This document shows, piece after piece, positions 1 to 8,725 of a stretch of DNA of 64,000 nucleotides. Location of the stretch: assembly GCA_020059465.1 (NCBI GenBank), contig JAGVBZ010000011.1:18013-82012 (forward strand), written 5' to 3'. Made by a program: the position numbers and the translations under genes. The notes beneath the pieces were generated by a model. The model saw only the letters and a program-made list of their open reading frames with translations. It had not been told where the DNA came from and made no database searches. Source of the stretch: Brevinematales bacterium (GTDB lineage Bacteria; Spirochaetota; Brevinematia; Brevinematales; GWF1-51-8). Position 1 is the stretch's first letter, and every line of letters starts with the position of its first letter.

Positions 1-1459
1 AATAGGCGACTTGGTCGATTTTAATCGTATCGCTCAGCACCTTGAAGCCCATGCGTTCGGCGATCTCTTTTCCGAACAGGACAAACGATGGGAAATCCAT
101 ATCCTTCATGGATTGGCAGGGCTCTTTCGGATCGATGCCGAGCGCGCGCAGGCTTCGCGCGGCCTCCCGGGGCTTTGTTTGTACTGTTTTGAATTTCTCC
201 TTCATATCCTTCATCGTTTCTTCGGAGAAACGGTCGAGGATAGGAGTAGGGTCGAATGTCAGCGAGGGCTTGGGGCCCCATAGCTGCCAGATGTTTTCAT
301 TTGTCAGAAAATATTTTTCCCAGTCGGTATAAATCTGATCGAGCTGTTTCTTCGCGTCCTTCGCGTTCGCTTCAAGCATGGAATAATTGACGTCGAAACG
401 GCGCTGGTCGCCGGTTTGAGCGATCAGCTCCTTTTCCTTCTTATATTTATCCATAATGGTCAGCAATTCGAACAGCAGGCTGCGTTTTTCCTTCAGCTTA
501 TTCTTTTCCTGCTCGTTCATCTCCGATGTATCGACTCCCACATCGAGTATGGAATTCAGCTTTTCGAGAGCGAGGTCGTAGTATCCCTGCTTGATGCGCA
601 TAAAAATAAAAAGCATCGCGGTCTCTTCCCGCCATTGGGGATTCTCTTCGTTGACCAGCATCCCTTCGAGCTTCTTGTGAAGCTCTTTGGCGACTTCAAA
701 ATTTTTGTCGAGCATATATGCCATTGTCAGCATTTTAATCGCGAAATACATCTGCGGTAAAGACAGGATGATCTTATCGGAGTTTACCACTTCTTCTATC
801 ATTTCACGGCAGCGGGAATACGCCCCGGTCCGCAGATATAGATATGCCATCAGGTATTTGAGTTCCATATCATGGGGGGTCGAAAGGTGCACTTTTTCCA
901 ATACTGTAATAGAGTCATTCAGGTTGTCGATCATGAGCAGGCTGAATCCGTAGCGCTTTTGAAAAGCCGCGTTATCCATCATACTCGGCATCCCGCGTTC
1001 GTAGTACGGGATCGCGCGATAGAATTGTTTCTGTGTGAAGAGAATATCTGCAATTCCGGCGATAACGTCTTTTTGGGTGGAAAGAAGCTGATAGGCCTGC
1101 ATGAGATAATCGAGGGCTTCCTTATCGCGGTCGACCTTACGGTAGAGCAGGCCGGTACGGCGCAGAACCTCAAATTTACTGAACAGCGTAGATTCGGTTC
1201 CGATACCTATTATCCGAGTATAGTACCCGATAGCCTCGAGATTATTGTCTTTTTCCTCGTTGATATTACCGAGATGCCAGAGAGTGTCTACATCCTGGGG
1301 ATTTTTTTTCAGTGAATCCATAAAAATAGCAAGCGCTACGTCGAGATTGCCCTCTTCGTAGGCCTTTTCCGCTTCTTTTATTTTACGGTCGTGCATAGTT
1401 TGAAAAAGATAGAAAGCCGTCAAACCTACCAGTACGATTGCTAAAATGATGAATTCCAA
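1..1459 (-). CDS. TPR-repeat membrane-anchored protein (partial, C-terminus outside window)
   Basis: An open frame runs from a TTG codon at 1459 to the left edge without a stop (486 codons), so the C-terminus is missing. I chose TTG because a GGGGG-rich ribosome site lies just upstream and the protein then begins with a single hydrophobic segment (about residues 2-20, EFIILAIVLVGLTAFYLF), which would anchor it in the membrane. After that come repeated helix pairs of tetratricopeptide type, for example the stretches starting AEKAYEEGNLDVALAIF and DVDTLWHLGNINEEK. The visible C-terminal part (FVLFGKEIAERMGFKVL) might be the start of another domain, possibly nuclease-like, but this is a guess. 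The role is unknown; TPR proteins usually act as binding scaffolds. The neighbour at 1578-2108 is also a TPR-like exported protein on the same strand. Confidence 0.75.
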   Translation of the reverse strand, partial: MEFIILAIVLVGLTAFYLFQTMHDRKIKEAEKAYEEGNLDVALAIFMDSLKKNPQDVDTLWHLGNINEEKDNNLEAIGYYTRIIGIGTESTLFSKFEVLRRTGLLYRKVDRDKEALDYLMQAYQLLSTQKDVIAGIADILFTQKQFYRAIPYYERGMPSMMDNAAFQKRYGFSLLMIDNLNDSITVLEKVHLSTPHDMELKYLMAYLYLRTGAYSRCREMIEEVVNSDKIILSLPQMYFAIKMLTMAYMLDKNFEVAKELHKKLEGMLVNEENPQWREETAMLFIFMRIKQGYYDLALEKLNSILDVGVDTSEMNEQEKNKLKEKRSLLFELLTIMDKYKKEKELIAQTGDQRRFDVNYSMLEANAKDAKKQLDQIYTDWEKYFLTNENIWQLWGPKPSLTFDPTPILDRFSEETMKDMKEKFKTVQTKPREAARSLRALGIDPKEPCQSMKDMDFPSFVLFGKEIAERMGFKVLSDTIKIDQVAY

Positions 1460-1577
1460 GCATTCCCCCAAAGGAAAGGAAAAGCGACGATAAATCGCCG
1501 CTTATCCGGATTTCATTATATTATCGACAAGAACAGACAAGAAAGTTAAACAAAGTTAACGGGTAAACCCCCGAATA

Positions 1578-2108
1578 CTATTGTGTTAAAGCCTGAAATT
1601 CCGAAGGAAGGGTCTCCGGGTCGAGACCGTTCTCTATCGCGGTTTTCAGGTAGCTCTTGGCTTTTTCAGTGTCGCCCATTTCGTAATACGCTTTTGCGGC
1701 GGCAAAATTCGCGTTGGGATCGCCCGGCTTTACTTCGAGCGCCATCAGGAAATTATTTAGCTTCTTTTTAGCGTCCATCAGGCTTTTTCCGTGCGTCATG
1801 TAATAGCTGAAAAACTTATCCGCGTTATAGGTGTAGGTTTCTTTGAAGTTTTTCTTGATCAGATCGCATGCCTCAACGGAGCTGTCTCCCATCGGATAAA
1901 GATAGTAGGTAAATAAGAAGCTGGCTTTCGCTTTTTTCGCTTTTCCCGCATCATGAAACGCTTTTCCGGCACTGAGCCACGCATCGGCAAACTCTTTTCT
2001 CGCAGCAGGGTCTAGGTCATCATAGAATGTATAATCTTTGGGGTTCTTTGCTCCGCCAAGATTAACAAAGAATAAAAGACTTAACAATCCGAACATCAGC
2101 TTTTTCAT
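1578..2108 (-). CDS. Exported TPR-like protein
   Basis: A 176-residue protein with a clear signal peptide (MKKLMFGLLSLLFFVNLGGA, cleavage near residue 20). The mature part is helical. A C-terminal pair of tetratricopeptide-like helices is recognisable (about residues 123-165: NFLMALEVKPGDPNANFAAA, then AYYEMGDTEKAKSYLKTAIE). The start is supported by an AGGGACG-type ribosome site. It lies about 120 bp upstream of the larger TPR gene on the same strand, so the two may be co-transcribed. It probably works in the periplasm as a binding or assembly factor. I recognise no specific function. Confidence 0.7.
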   Translation of the reverse strand: MKKLMFGLLSLLFFVNLGGAKNPKDYTFYDDLDPAARKEFADAWLSAGKAFHDAGKAKKAKASFLFTYYLYPMGDSSVEACDLIKKNFKETYTYNADKFFSYYMTHGKSLMDAKKKLNNFLMALEVKPGDPNANFAAAKAYYEMGDTEKAKSYLKTAIENGLDPETLPSEFQALTQ

Positions 2109-2188
2109 GCGTCCCTCCGTAAGAGATTCTTTATATACTTATTGTAGCCTATAACCCGCAATCTGTAAATAAAATGAAGAGTGCGGAT

Positions 2189-2217
2189 TTTACATAAAGC
2201 GCTATTTCATTTATAAT
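2189..2217 (+). promoter_or_regulatory. Sigma-70 promoter for tmk
   Basis: TTTACA at 2189-2194 and TATAAT at 2212-2217 are separated by 17 bp. They lie about 45 bp upstream of the tmk start codon. Confidence 0.6.
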
Positions 2218-2262
2218 AATGTTAAGCGGAAGCATATTAAATATCAAGATTCGGGAGACAGA

Positions 2263-2898
2263 ATGAACGGAATATTTATTACTTTCGAAGGTATCGAAGC
2301 GTGCGGAAAATCGACGCAGGCCAACTACCTTTATAATTATCTCGAATCCCGGCGGATCAACAGTATCCTGACCAAGGAACCCGGCGGCACTATTCTGGGA
2401 GACCTCATTCGGAATATCGTTCTCCATGAGACTATTTTTCCGGTCGCCGAACTCCTCCTGTTTCTTGCCGACCGGAACCAGCATATCAACGAGACTATCA
2501 AGCCATACATGGAAAAAGGGTATGTCGTCCTCTGCGACCGTTTCTATCATTCCACCTACGCCTATCAGGCCAGCGGCCGGAAAATCGGCATCGACATTGT
2601 CCGGAAGTTTAACGAGCTGGTCATCGAGGGATGCAGGCCCGACCTGACGTTCCTGATCGACCTCCCTCCCGAGGTGGGTTTCGAACGGAAACGCAGCGCG
2701 AACCTTGTCCTCGACCGTATCGAGAAGCAGAACTACGACTTTCATTACGCTGTCCGGGACGCCTATCTCAGGCTTGCCGGAGAGGACGAGCGTATCCGTG
2801 TGCTCGACGGTATGCGCCCGAAGGAAGAACTGAAGAAGGATATTCTAAGTATCATTACAGAGACGTTCCCGAATATGAAAGAACGCATCACATTATAA
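2263..2898 (+). CDS. tmk: Thymidylate kinase
   Basis: Phosphorylates dTMP to dTDP with ATP in the cytoplasm, an essential step in dTTP synthesis. The 211-residue length is normal for the family. The P-loop is GIEACGKS (residues 10-17), the TMP-binding EPGGT follows at 39-43, and the DRFYHSTYAYQ motif starts at residue 92. A lid with basic residues lies near 155-170 (RKRSANLVLDRIE). In the P-loop the usual GA is replaced by AC, a mild variation that keeps Gly-Lys-Ser. The gene ends 21 bp before the next one, so the 544-aa protein and the E2-like gene downstream are probably transcribed with it. Confidence 0.95.
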   Translation: MNGIFITFEGIEACGKSTQANYLYNYLESRRINSILTKEPGGTILGDLIRNIVLHETIFPVAELLLFLADRNQHINETIKPYMEKGYVVLCDRFYHSTYAYQASGRKIGIDIVRKFNELVIEGCRPDLTFLIDLPPEVGFERKRSANLVLDRIEKQNYDFHYAVRDAYLRLAGEDERIRVLDGMRPKEELKKDILSIITETFPNMKERITL

Positions 2899-2919
2899 TC
2901 GTTCCGTAATGGAGGGTAT

Positions 2920-4554
2920 GTGGAAGCCCCGGATTCCTGCGTCTTCACCATCCTTTCGTTTTTTCTCCCCCAGTTCCGTAAATACCGTTTCAGGTCGCTC
3001 GAACCGGCCGCATCGTTCGATTTTACTCCGCTCAGCGAAGCGAATATCGAAAGTGTCGTATGGACACGCAGTGAATCCGATTCGCTTGTGAAGAGTTTTG
3101 TCTTCATCTGCGCTCCTTTGGCGAAATGGGGCACGGACACTGTCGCGGGGGATCAGGACATGCTCGTGCTCGCGGAGGAACGTTACCACGCGTTCCTGCC
3201 GAATACGGGCGGTGCGTTCGTCCGGCATGAGAACGCGGGCGTGCGGTATCTTACACGTCCGGGAGAGGAATGGCGTACCGGGAAGCTCATGCTGACTATC
3301 GAGGAGCCGTCCGGCGGGCGTCCGGTATATATCCTCCTGCCGTGGCCGACCCTCCGCGGCCTCCTCACCCTTTGCGGTTTCGGGTATATCGCCGAGACGG
3401 AGGAACGTTTTGTAACCGGCGAATCGAATTATAACGATCAGCTCCGAAAAATCGAATCGGTTGAGAACAGTATCCTATTCGGGCGCGGGGACCTTTTCTA
3501 CAGTGTGCCGAATCTGTTTATCCGGGAAGAACTCAGCGATAAAGAGGGAATAGATAAACTTTCGCGTTTCCTGTCGCGGATGCTCCAGTCGGGGACGATC
3601 GAACTCCCGCACCTTGCGACGCTTCTCGATATCCGTGAGGAATACCGGACTATCCGTGAGATGGTGTCTGTGAAAAATGCGGCGCTCATCGACCAGTACC
3701 GTACATCGATAAATATCGGCCTCGCCGGGGATTACGAACGTTTCCGCTGGCGGGATCAGGTGCTCTATCAGCTCCAGCACGCGGCCTCGCGTATGTCTGC
3801 GGACGACCCCAAGACGCTCGCCCCGCTTCTCCCGGAGAGCGCGCACCTCCGCGAACTAACCGCCCTTATCATGAATATCCGCCTCAGAAAGAAGGAGAGC
3901 ATCCTTCCTATCGGTAAAATGATCGGGATGATTATCGAATCGCGCGCGGTCAACCCCCTTATCACCGGCGAAGGAAAGGAGCACCTGATTGCGATCGCGG
4001 GGTTCGACGGCGACAGCATCCTCCGCGGATTGTACGGGCTGTTCAAGCCGGTATTTCAGGAGGAGATGCGGAACGCGATCGGGGAGTACAAGGCGAAGGT
4101 GCATTCCCTCAAGCGCGATGAACGGGAACGCCTGCGGGTCTCGCATTATCTCGCGCTTTACGGCTATCTCGAACGGGAGATCATTAAGCGGGCGGACGCG
4201 CGGAAGGATGTGCTCGATATGAAGGGGATGGCGGAACTTTTCGCGGGTATGCCGTCGGGGGAGGTATGCCTATTGTATCACCTTTTCGGTTTCGAGAGGT
4301 TCGTCAATTTCTTCGATATATTCCGTTATCACCCCATGTCCCCGCTGAACGAAAACGAGGCGCGGGAGTTATTCCATAATGCCGCGGGGAAGCTGCCGTT
4401 TACGGAGTTTTCTATCGCGGAAGATATTTACAACGAGAACATCAACCGTTCGCGGCTTCTCAGCCTCGGGTTTATCGAGAAAGTGTATAAAAAGCTCCGT
4501 GAGGAGTTTCTGGTATACCGCGGGATGGGATACTTCGGGGAGGCCGCGAAATGA
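2920..4554 (+). CDS. 544-aa protein in ubiquitin-like locus (possible FliG-like module)
   Basis: Starts at GTG with GGAGGG 5 bp upstream. The product is soluble, with no signal peptide or membrane segment. It overlaps the next gene by 4 bp (ATGA), so it is translationally coupled to the E2-like protein. I do not recognise the family. Residues from about 365 to 430 (ending near HYLALYGYLEREIIKRAD) can be laid against a segment of the 539-aa protein at 6903-8522. In that second protein the segment faintly resembles the C-terminal domain of the flagellar switch protein FliG. Both proteins are of similar length and each precedes ubiquitin-pathway genes, so they may be distant paralogues acting as adaptors or targets. 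This is inference from pattern only; a profile search would decide. Confidence 0.8.
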   Translation: MEAPDSCVFTILSFFLPQFRKYRFRSLEPAASFDFTPLSEANIESVVWTRSESDSLVKSFVFICAPLAKWGTDTVAGDQDMLVLAEERYHAFLPNTGGAFVRHENAGVRYLTRPGEEWRTGKLMLTIEEPSGGRPVYILLPWPTLRGLLTLCGFGYIAETEERFVTGESNYNDQLRKIESVENSILFGRGDLFYSVPNLFIREELSDKEGIDKLSRFLSRMLQSGTIELPHLATLLDIREEYRTIREMVSVKNAALIDQYRTSINIGLAGDYERFRWRDQVLYQLQHAASRMSADDPKTLAPLLPESAHLRELTALIMNIRLRKKESILPIGKMIGMIIESRAVNPLITGEGKEHLIAIAGFDGDSILRGLYGLFKPVFQEEMRNAIGEYKAKVHSLKRDERERLRVSHYLALYGYLEREIIKRADARKDVLDMKGMAELFAGMPSGEVCLLYHLFGFERFVNFFDIFRYHPMSPLNENEARELFHNAAGKLPFTEFSIAEDIYNENINRSRLLSLGFIEKVYKKLREEFLVYRGMGYFGEAAK

Positions 4555-5162
4555 TCCGGCAGTCGTTTTACAGGTGGGCGTTACGCGAGCTGAAAGAGGA
4601 GTATGGGGCGAATGTTTTGGAAATGCCCGATCAGTCGGCGGTACTGATAAAAAACTTTCAAGTCCCCGGCGGGTATTCCTGCGCGAAAACCTACCTGTTC
4701 TTCGAGATCCCGCCGGGATTCGGATTCGGGATGAACATCATGAATACATGGGTATTGCTCAAGCACACCGACGGGAAACACCATCTGATACCCGACGTCT
4801 CCCGGATGGAAATGATACACGGGTATCTGGATAAACTCTCCGTAAAAATGCCGAAGGATTACGAGAAGGAATGGGGCTGGTTCTGGGTATGCTTCCATGC
4901 CGCCGAGGGGGGCGCTCCGAAGGCAATCGGCGACAGGGACGGCGAATACGACTCGCTATTCGGGAATTACATCGGATTCCGGGAGCATATCCGCCAGGTA
5001 TTTGCGGCGCTCTGCCAGATTGCAAAGGGCGGCACGGAGATATTAGGCCAGCTCGACAGGATGTACCGCGACCGCGAGGGGATTATCGAACGGCAGAAGC
5101 AGGATATGGAGGCGTTCCGGTTCTCTCATAACTGGCGGAATATGAAGTGGGTATGGGACTAA
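4551..5162 (+). CDS. E2/UBC-fold-like protein (Prok-E2 type candidate)
   Basis: A 203-residue soluble protein whose pattern recalls the bacterial E2 families found beside E1 and JAB genes. A GY-containing strand (NFQVPGGY, 35-42) is followed by a hydrophobic strand and a proline turn (LFFEIPPGF, 49-57). A tryptophan-rich strand follows with a Cys-x-His pair (WGWFWVCFHA, C114 and H116), and then a helix-rich tail (DSLFGNYIGF onward). In classical E2s a cysteine accepts the ubiquitin-like protein. Here C114 or H116 sits where the active site would be expected, but I cannot assign catalysis from sequence alone. It shares 4 bp with the upstream 544-aa gene. The E1, Ubl and JAB genes are 1.7-5 kb downstream on the same strand. 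The alternative is an unrelated conserved hypothetical. Confidence 0.6.
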   Translation: MIRQSFYRWALRELKEEYGANVLEMPDQSAVLIKNFQVPGGYSCAKTYLFFEIPPGFGFGMNIMNTWVLLKHTDGKHHLIPDVSRMEMIHGYLDKLSVKMPKDYEKEWGWFWVCFHAAEGGAPKAIGDRDGEYDSLFGNYIGFREHIRQVFAALCQIAKGGTEILGQLDRMYRDREGIIERQKQDMEAFRFSHNWRNMKWVWD

Positions 5163-5223
5163 CTGCAGCGGCCGCATTTTATCATGAAAAAATTTAAACT
5201 ATAAAATATATTATAAATATATA

Positions 5224-5251
5224 TTGACTTTTTAATAACATAAGGTACAAT
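5224..5251 (+). promoter_or_regulatory. Sigma-70 promoter for repeat lipoprotein
   Basis: TTGACT at 5224-5229 and TACAAT at 5246-5251 with a 16-bp spacer, in AT-rich DNA about 45 bp before the lipoprotein start. Confidence 0.6.
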
Positions 5252-5295
5252 ATATTTAACGAAGAGAGTGGGGAAAAACATCTTCGGAGCTGAGT

Positions 5296-6789
5296 ATGAA
5301 TCTCTTCAAGTTATTTTTCATTGCAATATTTTCCCTGACCCTTTTCGCATGCGGCAGTCTTACCGATACTTCCGGCCCGGCATCCGGAAGTTCATTGACA
5401 AACTTCACTTATCTGACACAGGAAACCTTGCTTCTTTCGGCGACCAATTCTATTACGAATAATTATACCAATGTCGCCAGTACATGTACGAATATAACCC
5501 GTTATGACTGTATCACGAATTTCACGATAGCTTCGGCTTTCTGGAAAGCGACGACCAACTCGGCTATAGTGACGAACGTCCTTTTACTACCCGCCCGTAA
5601 AATAAAAGCGATATTTAGTATTCCCGAAGGCGGCTCCGGGTATCAGTATTCTTTATATTCCCCTATTGTCTATAATTCCAAACTCTATTTCGAAGGGAAT
5701 ACCGGAGGATTAGCAAAGATTTTTGAGTATGACGGTATCAGTATAAAAAACGTATCCGAAGGGTCTTCCGGATATCAGGGCCAATTTTCCCGGCCGATCG
5801 TCTATAATACAAAGCTCTATTTTTCCGGATGGTATGGCAGCGGATATAAAATATTCGAGTATTACGGTATCATAAATACTGTTTCCGCGGGCGCCTCCGA
5901 TTATCAGAAAGATTTTTATTCTCCGGTGATTTATAATTCCGCACTTGTTTTTTCGGGAGACAACGGGAGCGCCAATAAACTATACGAGTATGACGGCGCG
6001 AGTATAAAAAACGTGTCCGCGGGTACTTCCGATTACCTTTACGGGTTTAACGAGGCGATTGTCTATAACTCCAAGCTATACTTTTGCGGGTATGACGGAA
6101 GCGTATCGAAAATATATGAATATGACGGCGTAAGTATAAAAAATGTTCCCGCGGGTTCATCCGGTTATCAGTCTGAATTTGGCAATCCGATTATTCTGAA
6201 TTCCAAATTGTATTTTTTTGGATCCAACGGGGGTCAGATTAAAGTATATGAATTCGCAGGCACGGGCCTGAAAAACGTTCCCTCTCCATATTCCGACTAT
6301 CAGAGCGGATTTTTCAAGCCGGTTGTATATGATTCTAAAATTATCTTTTTAGGAAACAACGGAAGTGAAGAGAAAATATACTTGTTTAATGGATTGAGTA
6401 TATATAATATCGCTATTTCCTCCGCCAACTATCAGGAGGGATTTTATAATCCGGTTGTCTATAACTCGAAGTTATACTTTCAGGGTAAAAAAGGCGGTTT
6501 GTCAAAGGTTTTTATGTATGACGGAATAAGTATCAAGGATGTGCCCGGTCCTGCTTCCGATTATCAGTGCGGATACAGCAATGCGATTGTTTTCGATTCC
6601 AAATTATATTTTCAGGGCTATAACGGAAACAGGCAAATAATTTACGAATATGACGGTACGGCGATAAAGAATGTCGCATTAGGATACTGTAATTATTACA
6701 GTGAATTTCGGAAACCGGCAGTAATGAATTCTGAACTGGTATTTGAAGGATTCGACGGGATTTATTATATAATCTATACACTGAAATAA
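5296..6789 (+). CDS. Outer-surface lipoprotein with eight to nine 44-residue beta-propeller-like repeats
   Basis: A 497-residue protein with a lipoprotein signal: a hydrophobic stretch then the lipobox LFAC-G (Cys near residue 19). After a Ser/Thr/Asn-rich linker come eight complete 44-residue repeats and a partial ninth, from about residue 115 to the end. The consensus is YQ-x-x-F-x-x-P-V-VYNSKLYF-x-G-x-x-G, then KIYEYDG-x-SIKNV. This periodicity suggests a beta-propeller or stacked beta-sheet fold similar to Kelch/PQQ-like repeats. It has its own promoter and terminator. It sits between the two halves of the ubiquitin-like locus but shows no link to it. The ligand is unknown. Confidence 0.8.
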   Translation: MNLFKLFFIAIFSLTLFACGSLTDTSGPASGSSLTNFTYLTQETLLLSATNSITNNYTNVASTCTNITRYDCITNFTIASAFWKATTNSAIVTNVLLLPARKIKAIFSIPEGGSGYQYSLYSPIVYNSKLYFEGNTGGLAKIFEYDGISIKNVSEGSSGYQGQFSRPIVYNTKLYFSGWYGSGYKIFEYYGIINTVSAGASDYQKDFYSPVIYNSALVFSGDNGSANKLYEYDGASIKNVSAGTSDYLYGFNEAIVYNSKLYFCGYDGSVSKIYEYDGVSIKNVPAGSSGYQSEFGNPIILNSKLYFFGSNGGQIKVYEFAGTGLKNVPSPYSDYQSGFFKPVVYDSKIIFLGNNGSEEKIYLFNGLSIYNIAISSANYQEGFYNPVVYNSKLYFQGKKGGLSKVFMYDGISIKDVPGPASDYQCGYSNAIVFDSKLYFQGYNGNRQIIYEYDGTAIKNVALGYCNYYSEFRKPAVMNSELVFEGFDGIYYIIYTLK

Positions 6790-6806
6790 CCGTCAGGAAA
6801 TACCAA

Positions 6807-6833
6807 GGACCGCCGTGGGCGGCCCTTTTTTTT
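6807..6833 (+). terminator. Rho-independent terminator after repeat lipoprotein
   Basis: CCGCC/GGCGG stem extended by a GG/CC pair across one mismatch, followed by eight T residues. It closes the lipoprotein unit before the next promoter. Confidence 0.8.
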
Positions 6834-6856
6834 ATTCAGTATATTCCCGAAAGAGA

Positions 6857-6885
6857 TTGAAAATTCCCTTCAAGCTGTCTATAAT
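6857..6885 (+). promoter_or_regulatory. Sigma-70 promoter for the Ubl-JAB-E1 operon
   Basis: TTGAAA at 6857-6862 and a perfect TATAAT at 6880-6885 with a 17-bp spacer. The start codon at 6903 follows closely, so the leader would be only about 10 nt, with GGGAG inside it. Confidence 0.7.
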
Positions 6886-6902
6886 ATTCCGGGAGAAATC
6901 TT

Positions 6903-8522
6903 ATGCCTGAAAATATCACCCCGGATTATATGACATACCGGCAGTCGGACATGATAATCAGCGAACTGTTCATTCCGTACCGTGATACGGGCGAGGCCGA
7001 AACACCGTCCGGGGAGAATCGCGACGTATTCATACAGGCGAACTCGGTCAGTATAGGGGAGTTCGCATACGGCCGCGCAGTCTATTCCGGCCACCGCCTG
7101 AATTATACGTCGGGCGATAAAAATACGTTCCCGGTCGTGCTTCTGAATAATCCTTCCGACGACAGTTATTTCCCGTTCGAGTATGTGCTGGAACGGCTTA
7201 ACGGAGGTCTCGACAATCTCGAGGCGCTGACTTTTATCCGTTTCAAGATCTTCCCGAACAAGGAGGCGTCCCGCCCGGTCGATTTTACGAATGTCGCGGA
7301 GCAGACGGTGAAGAACACGGTGGTGATCGAGTATATCGCGCATATGACCGACCGGAATATCTACTTCTATATGATTATCCCCTATCAGTTCCTGAATTTT
7401 CTCGTGAAGCGCTCGTCGGAAAATGTCCAGCTGACCGACCTGAGCGTCGCGAACCTGTTCAGGATACTCAGGGAGTGGGCTTTTTTCATAGTAAGCGGGA
7501 TGGACATCTTCCCGTGGAGGGCGGATAATTTCCTGCAGAAGCTGGAAAACGCGGAGGCGCAGAAGCTGTTCAGCCATCTCCTCGGCAGGCATTACCTGAA
7601 CTACGAACAGGTCGCGTCGCTCGTCGTGCATTATCCCGATATCGAGAACAAGGTGCTGGAGAACGTGTCGAAGTCGCACCGGAAAGGGATTATGGACGAA
7701 ATGGATTATTTTAGGAAGATCGACGATCCCGACTGGTTCAGGAACGTGATCTACTCAGCAAAGACAGCGATGGGGCACACCATCTTCTTCGACGGCCTGC
7801 GACTGGAATCGCTCCGGAAGTACGAGGAGTTCCGGGACGCGGTCGAGACGATTCAGGATATCGAACTCCTGATGCGGAAGCCTGCCGACAAATGGATACT
7901 CGAAGCGGGCGATACCGAGATAGAATTCCTTGTACACCGGATGGGGATTACGCGGATCGCCAAATGTTTTCTGATCGCGGACTTTGACGAATCGGCGGAG
8001 AGACGAATACTGTCGCGGATTTCCAAGCGCGGACAGGCCGACTATAAAAAGGAAAAACAATATTTTAAGGACAATACCGTCTCGGCGTACGCGGTGAATA
8101 TCGCGCGGGTGGAACTGGTCAAACTTCTGCGCGACCGTCTCGCGGATAACTGTTTCCTGCAGGTCAGGAACCGCAAGGAGCCGCCGTGGGATGTATGGCT
8201 CACCGGATTGAACGGGCGTTTCTCGATCTTCAAGGTGTTCGCGGCGGGCGGATTCCCGTTGTTCGCGAAGGCGTTTACAGGGATAGACGACCTGGAACGG
8301 TTCGCCCCGTTCTTCAAGGCGATCCCGCTTCCGGCGGCGGACATCATCGTGAAAATCGCCGGGTCTGAGTTGACGCAGGACAATCCCTATAATACGGACA
8401 CGATCGACAAAGCCCGTGAGGATATCGTAAGGATCATCATCGAACTCTATTTTTCAAACAGGATAGATTTAAGCCCCGAACTGAGGAACGTTCTGGAGGA
8501 GGTACGCGCATGTTTACGTTAA
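6903..8522 (+). CDS. 539-aa protein leading the Ubl operon, with possible FliG C-terminal-like module
   Basis: First gene of a four-gene operon; its last 13 bp overlap the ubiquitin-like gene. It is soluble with no signal peptide. A segment around residues 340-420 (DTEIEFLVHRMGITRIAKCF, then ILSRISKRGQADYKK and ARVELVKLLRDRLAD) follows the pattern of the FliG C-terminal domain. That pattern is a DTREL-type start, a Ser-Lys-Arg motif, and a helix with regularly spaced hydrophobics. This is a visual match only. The C-terminus (FPLFAKAFTGIDDLERF, then IIVKIAGSELTQ) is helical. It may be a distant relative of the 544-aa protein at 2920-4554. Strict operon linkage suggests it works with, or is a substrate of, the conjugation enzymes. 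Confidence 0.8.
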   Translation: MPENITPDYMTYRQSDMIISELFIPYRDTGEAETPSGENRDVFIQANSVSIGEFAYGRAVYSGHRLNYTSGDKNTFPVVLLNNPSDDSYFPFEYVLERLNGGLDNLEALTFIRFKIFPNKEASRPVDFTNVAEQTVKNTVVIEYIAHMTDRNIYFYMIIPYQFLNFLVKRSSENVQLTDLSVANLFRILREWAFFIVSGMDIFPWRADNFLQKLENAEAQKLFSHLLGRHYLNYEQVASLVVHYPDIENKVLENVSKSHRKGIMDEMDYFRKIDDPDWFRNVIYSAKTAMGHTIFFDGLRLESLRKYEEFRDAVETIQDIELLMRKPADKWILEAGDTEIEFLVHRMGITRIAKCFLIADFDESAERRILSRISKRGQADYKKEKQYFKDNTVSAYAVNIARVELVKLLRDRLADNCFLQVRNRKEPPWDVWLTGLNGRFSIFKVFAAGGFPLFAKAFTGIDDLERFAPFFKAIPLPAADIIVKIAGSELTQDNPYNTDTIDKAREDIVRIIIELYFSNRIDLSPELRNVLEEVRACLR

Positions 8523-8725
8523 GCTATAAAAACCGGAAGGAAGAATTCGATAAAATCGAGGTGAACAAGATCAGGGAGAAATTCGATATTCCCGCGCGGA
8601 AAAACCTTTACCGTGTCAACGAGAAGGGTGAGCTTGAAAAACTGGACGACCAGACCGCGCAGACCAAGCTGAAGAATAACGACGAACTTGACGCCCTTTC
8701 AGACTTCTCTCTCGGGACGCTATGA
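8510..8725 (+). CDS. Small ubiquitin-like (beta-grasp/YukD-type) protein
   Basis: A 71-residue protein between the 539-aa gene and the JAB protease gene, overlapping both (13 bp and 4 bp). GGAGG lies 8 bp before the ATG. The pattern fits a beta-grasp fold: a first strand (MFTLSYKN), a helix (IEVNKIREKFDI), a strand (NLYRVNEKG), then the typical LDDQTAQTKLKNNDELDAL, which matches the 'short turn, deep loop, DGDEL' end of ubiquitin-like proteins. The C-terminus is SLGTL, not a plain Gly-Gly, so either the single Gly (residue 69) is used after trimming of two residues by the JAB protease, or the tail is not conjugated in the standard way. Context (JAB and E1 directly downstream) makes the call much stronger than sequence alone. 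Confidence 0.65.
   Translation: MFTLSYKNRKEEFDKIEVNKIREKFDIPARKNLYRVNEKGELEKLDDQTAQTKLKNNDELDALSDFSLGTL

Noticed and set aside
11..1315. Several open frames on the plus strand, and short ones on the minus strand, across the first 1.3 kb
   Set aside because: They lie opposite or out of frame to a continuous minus-strand TPR frame starting at 1459, which has sensible protein composition throughout.
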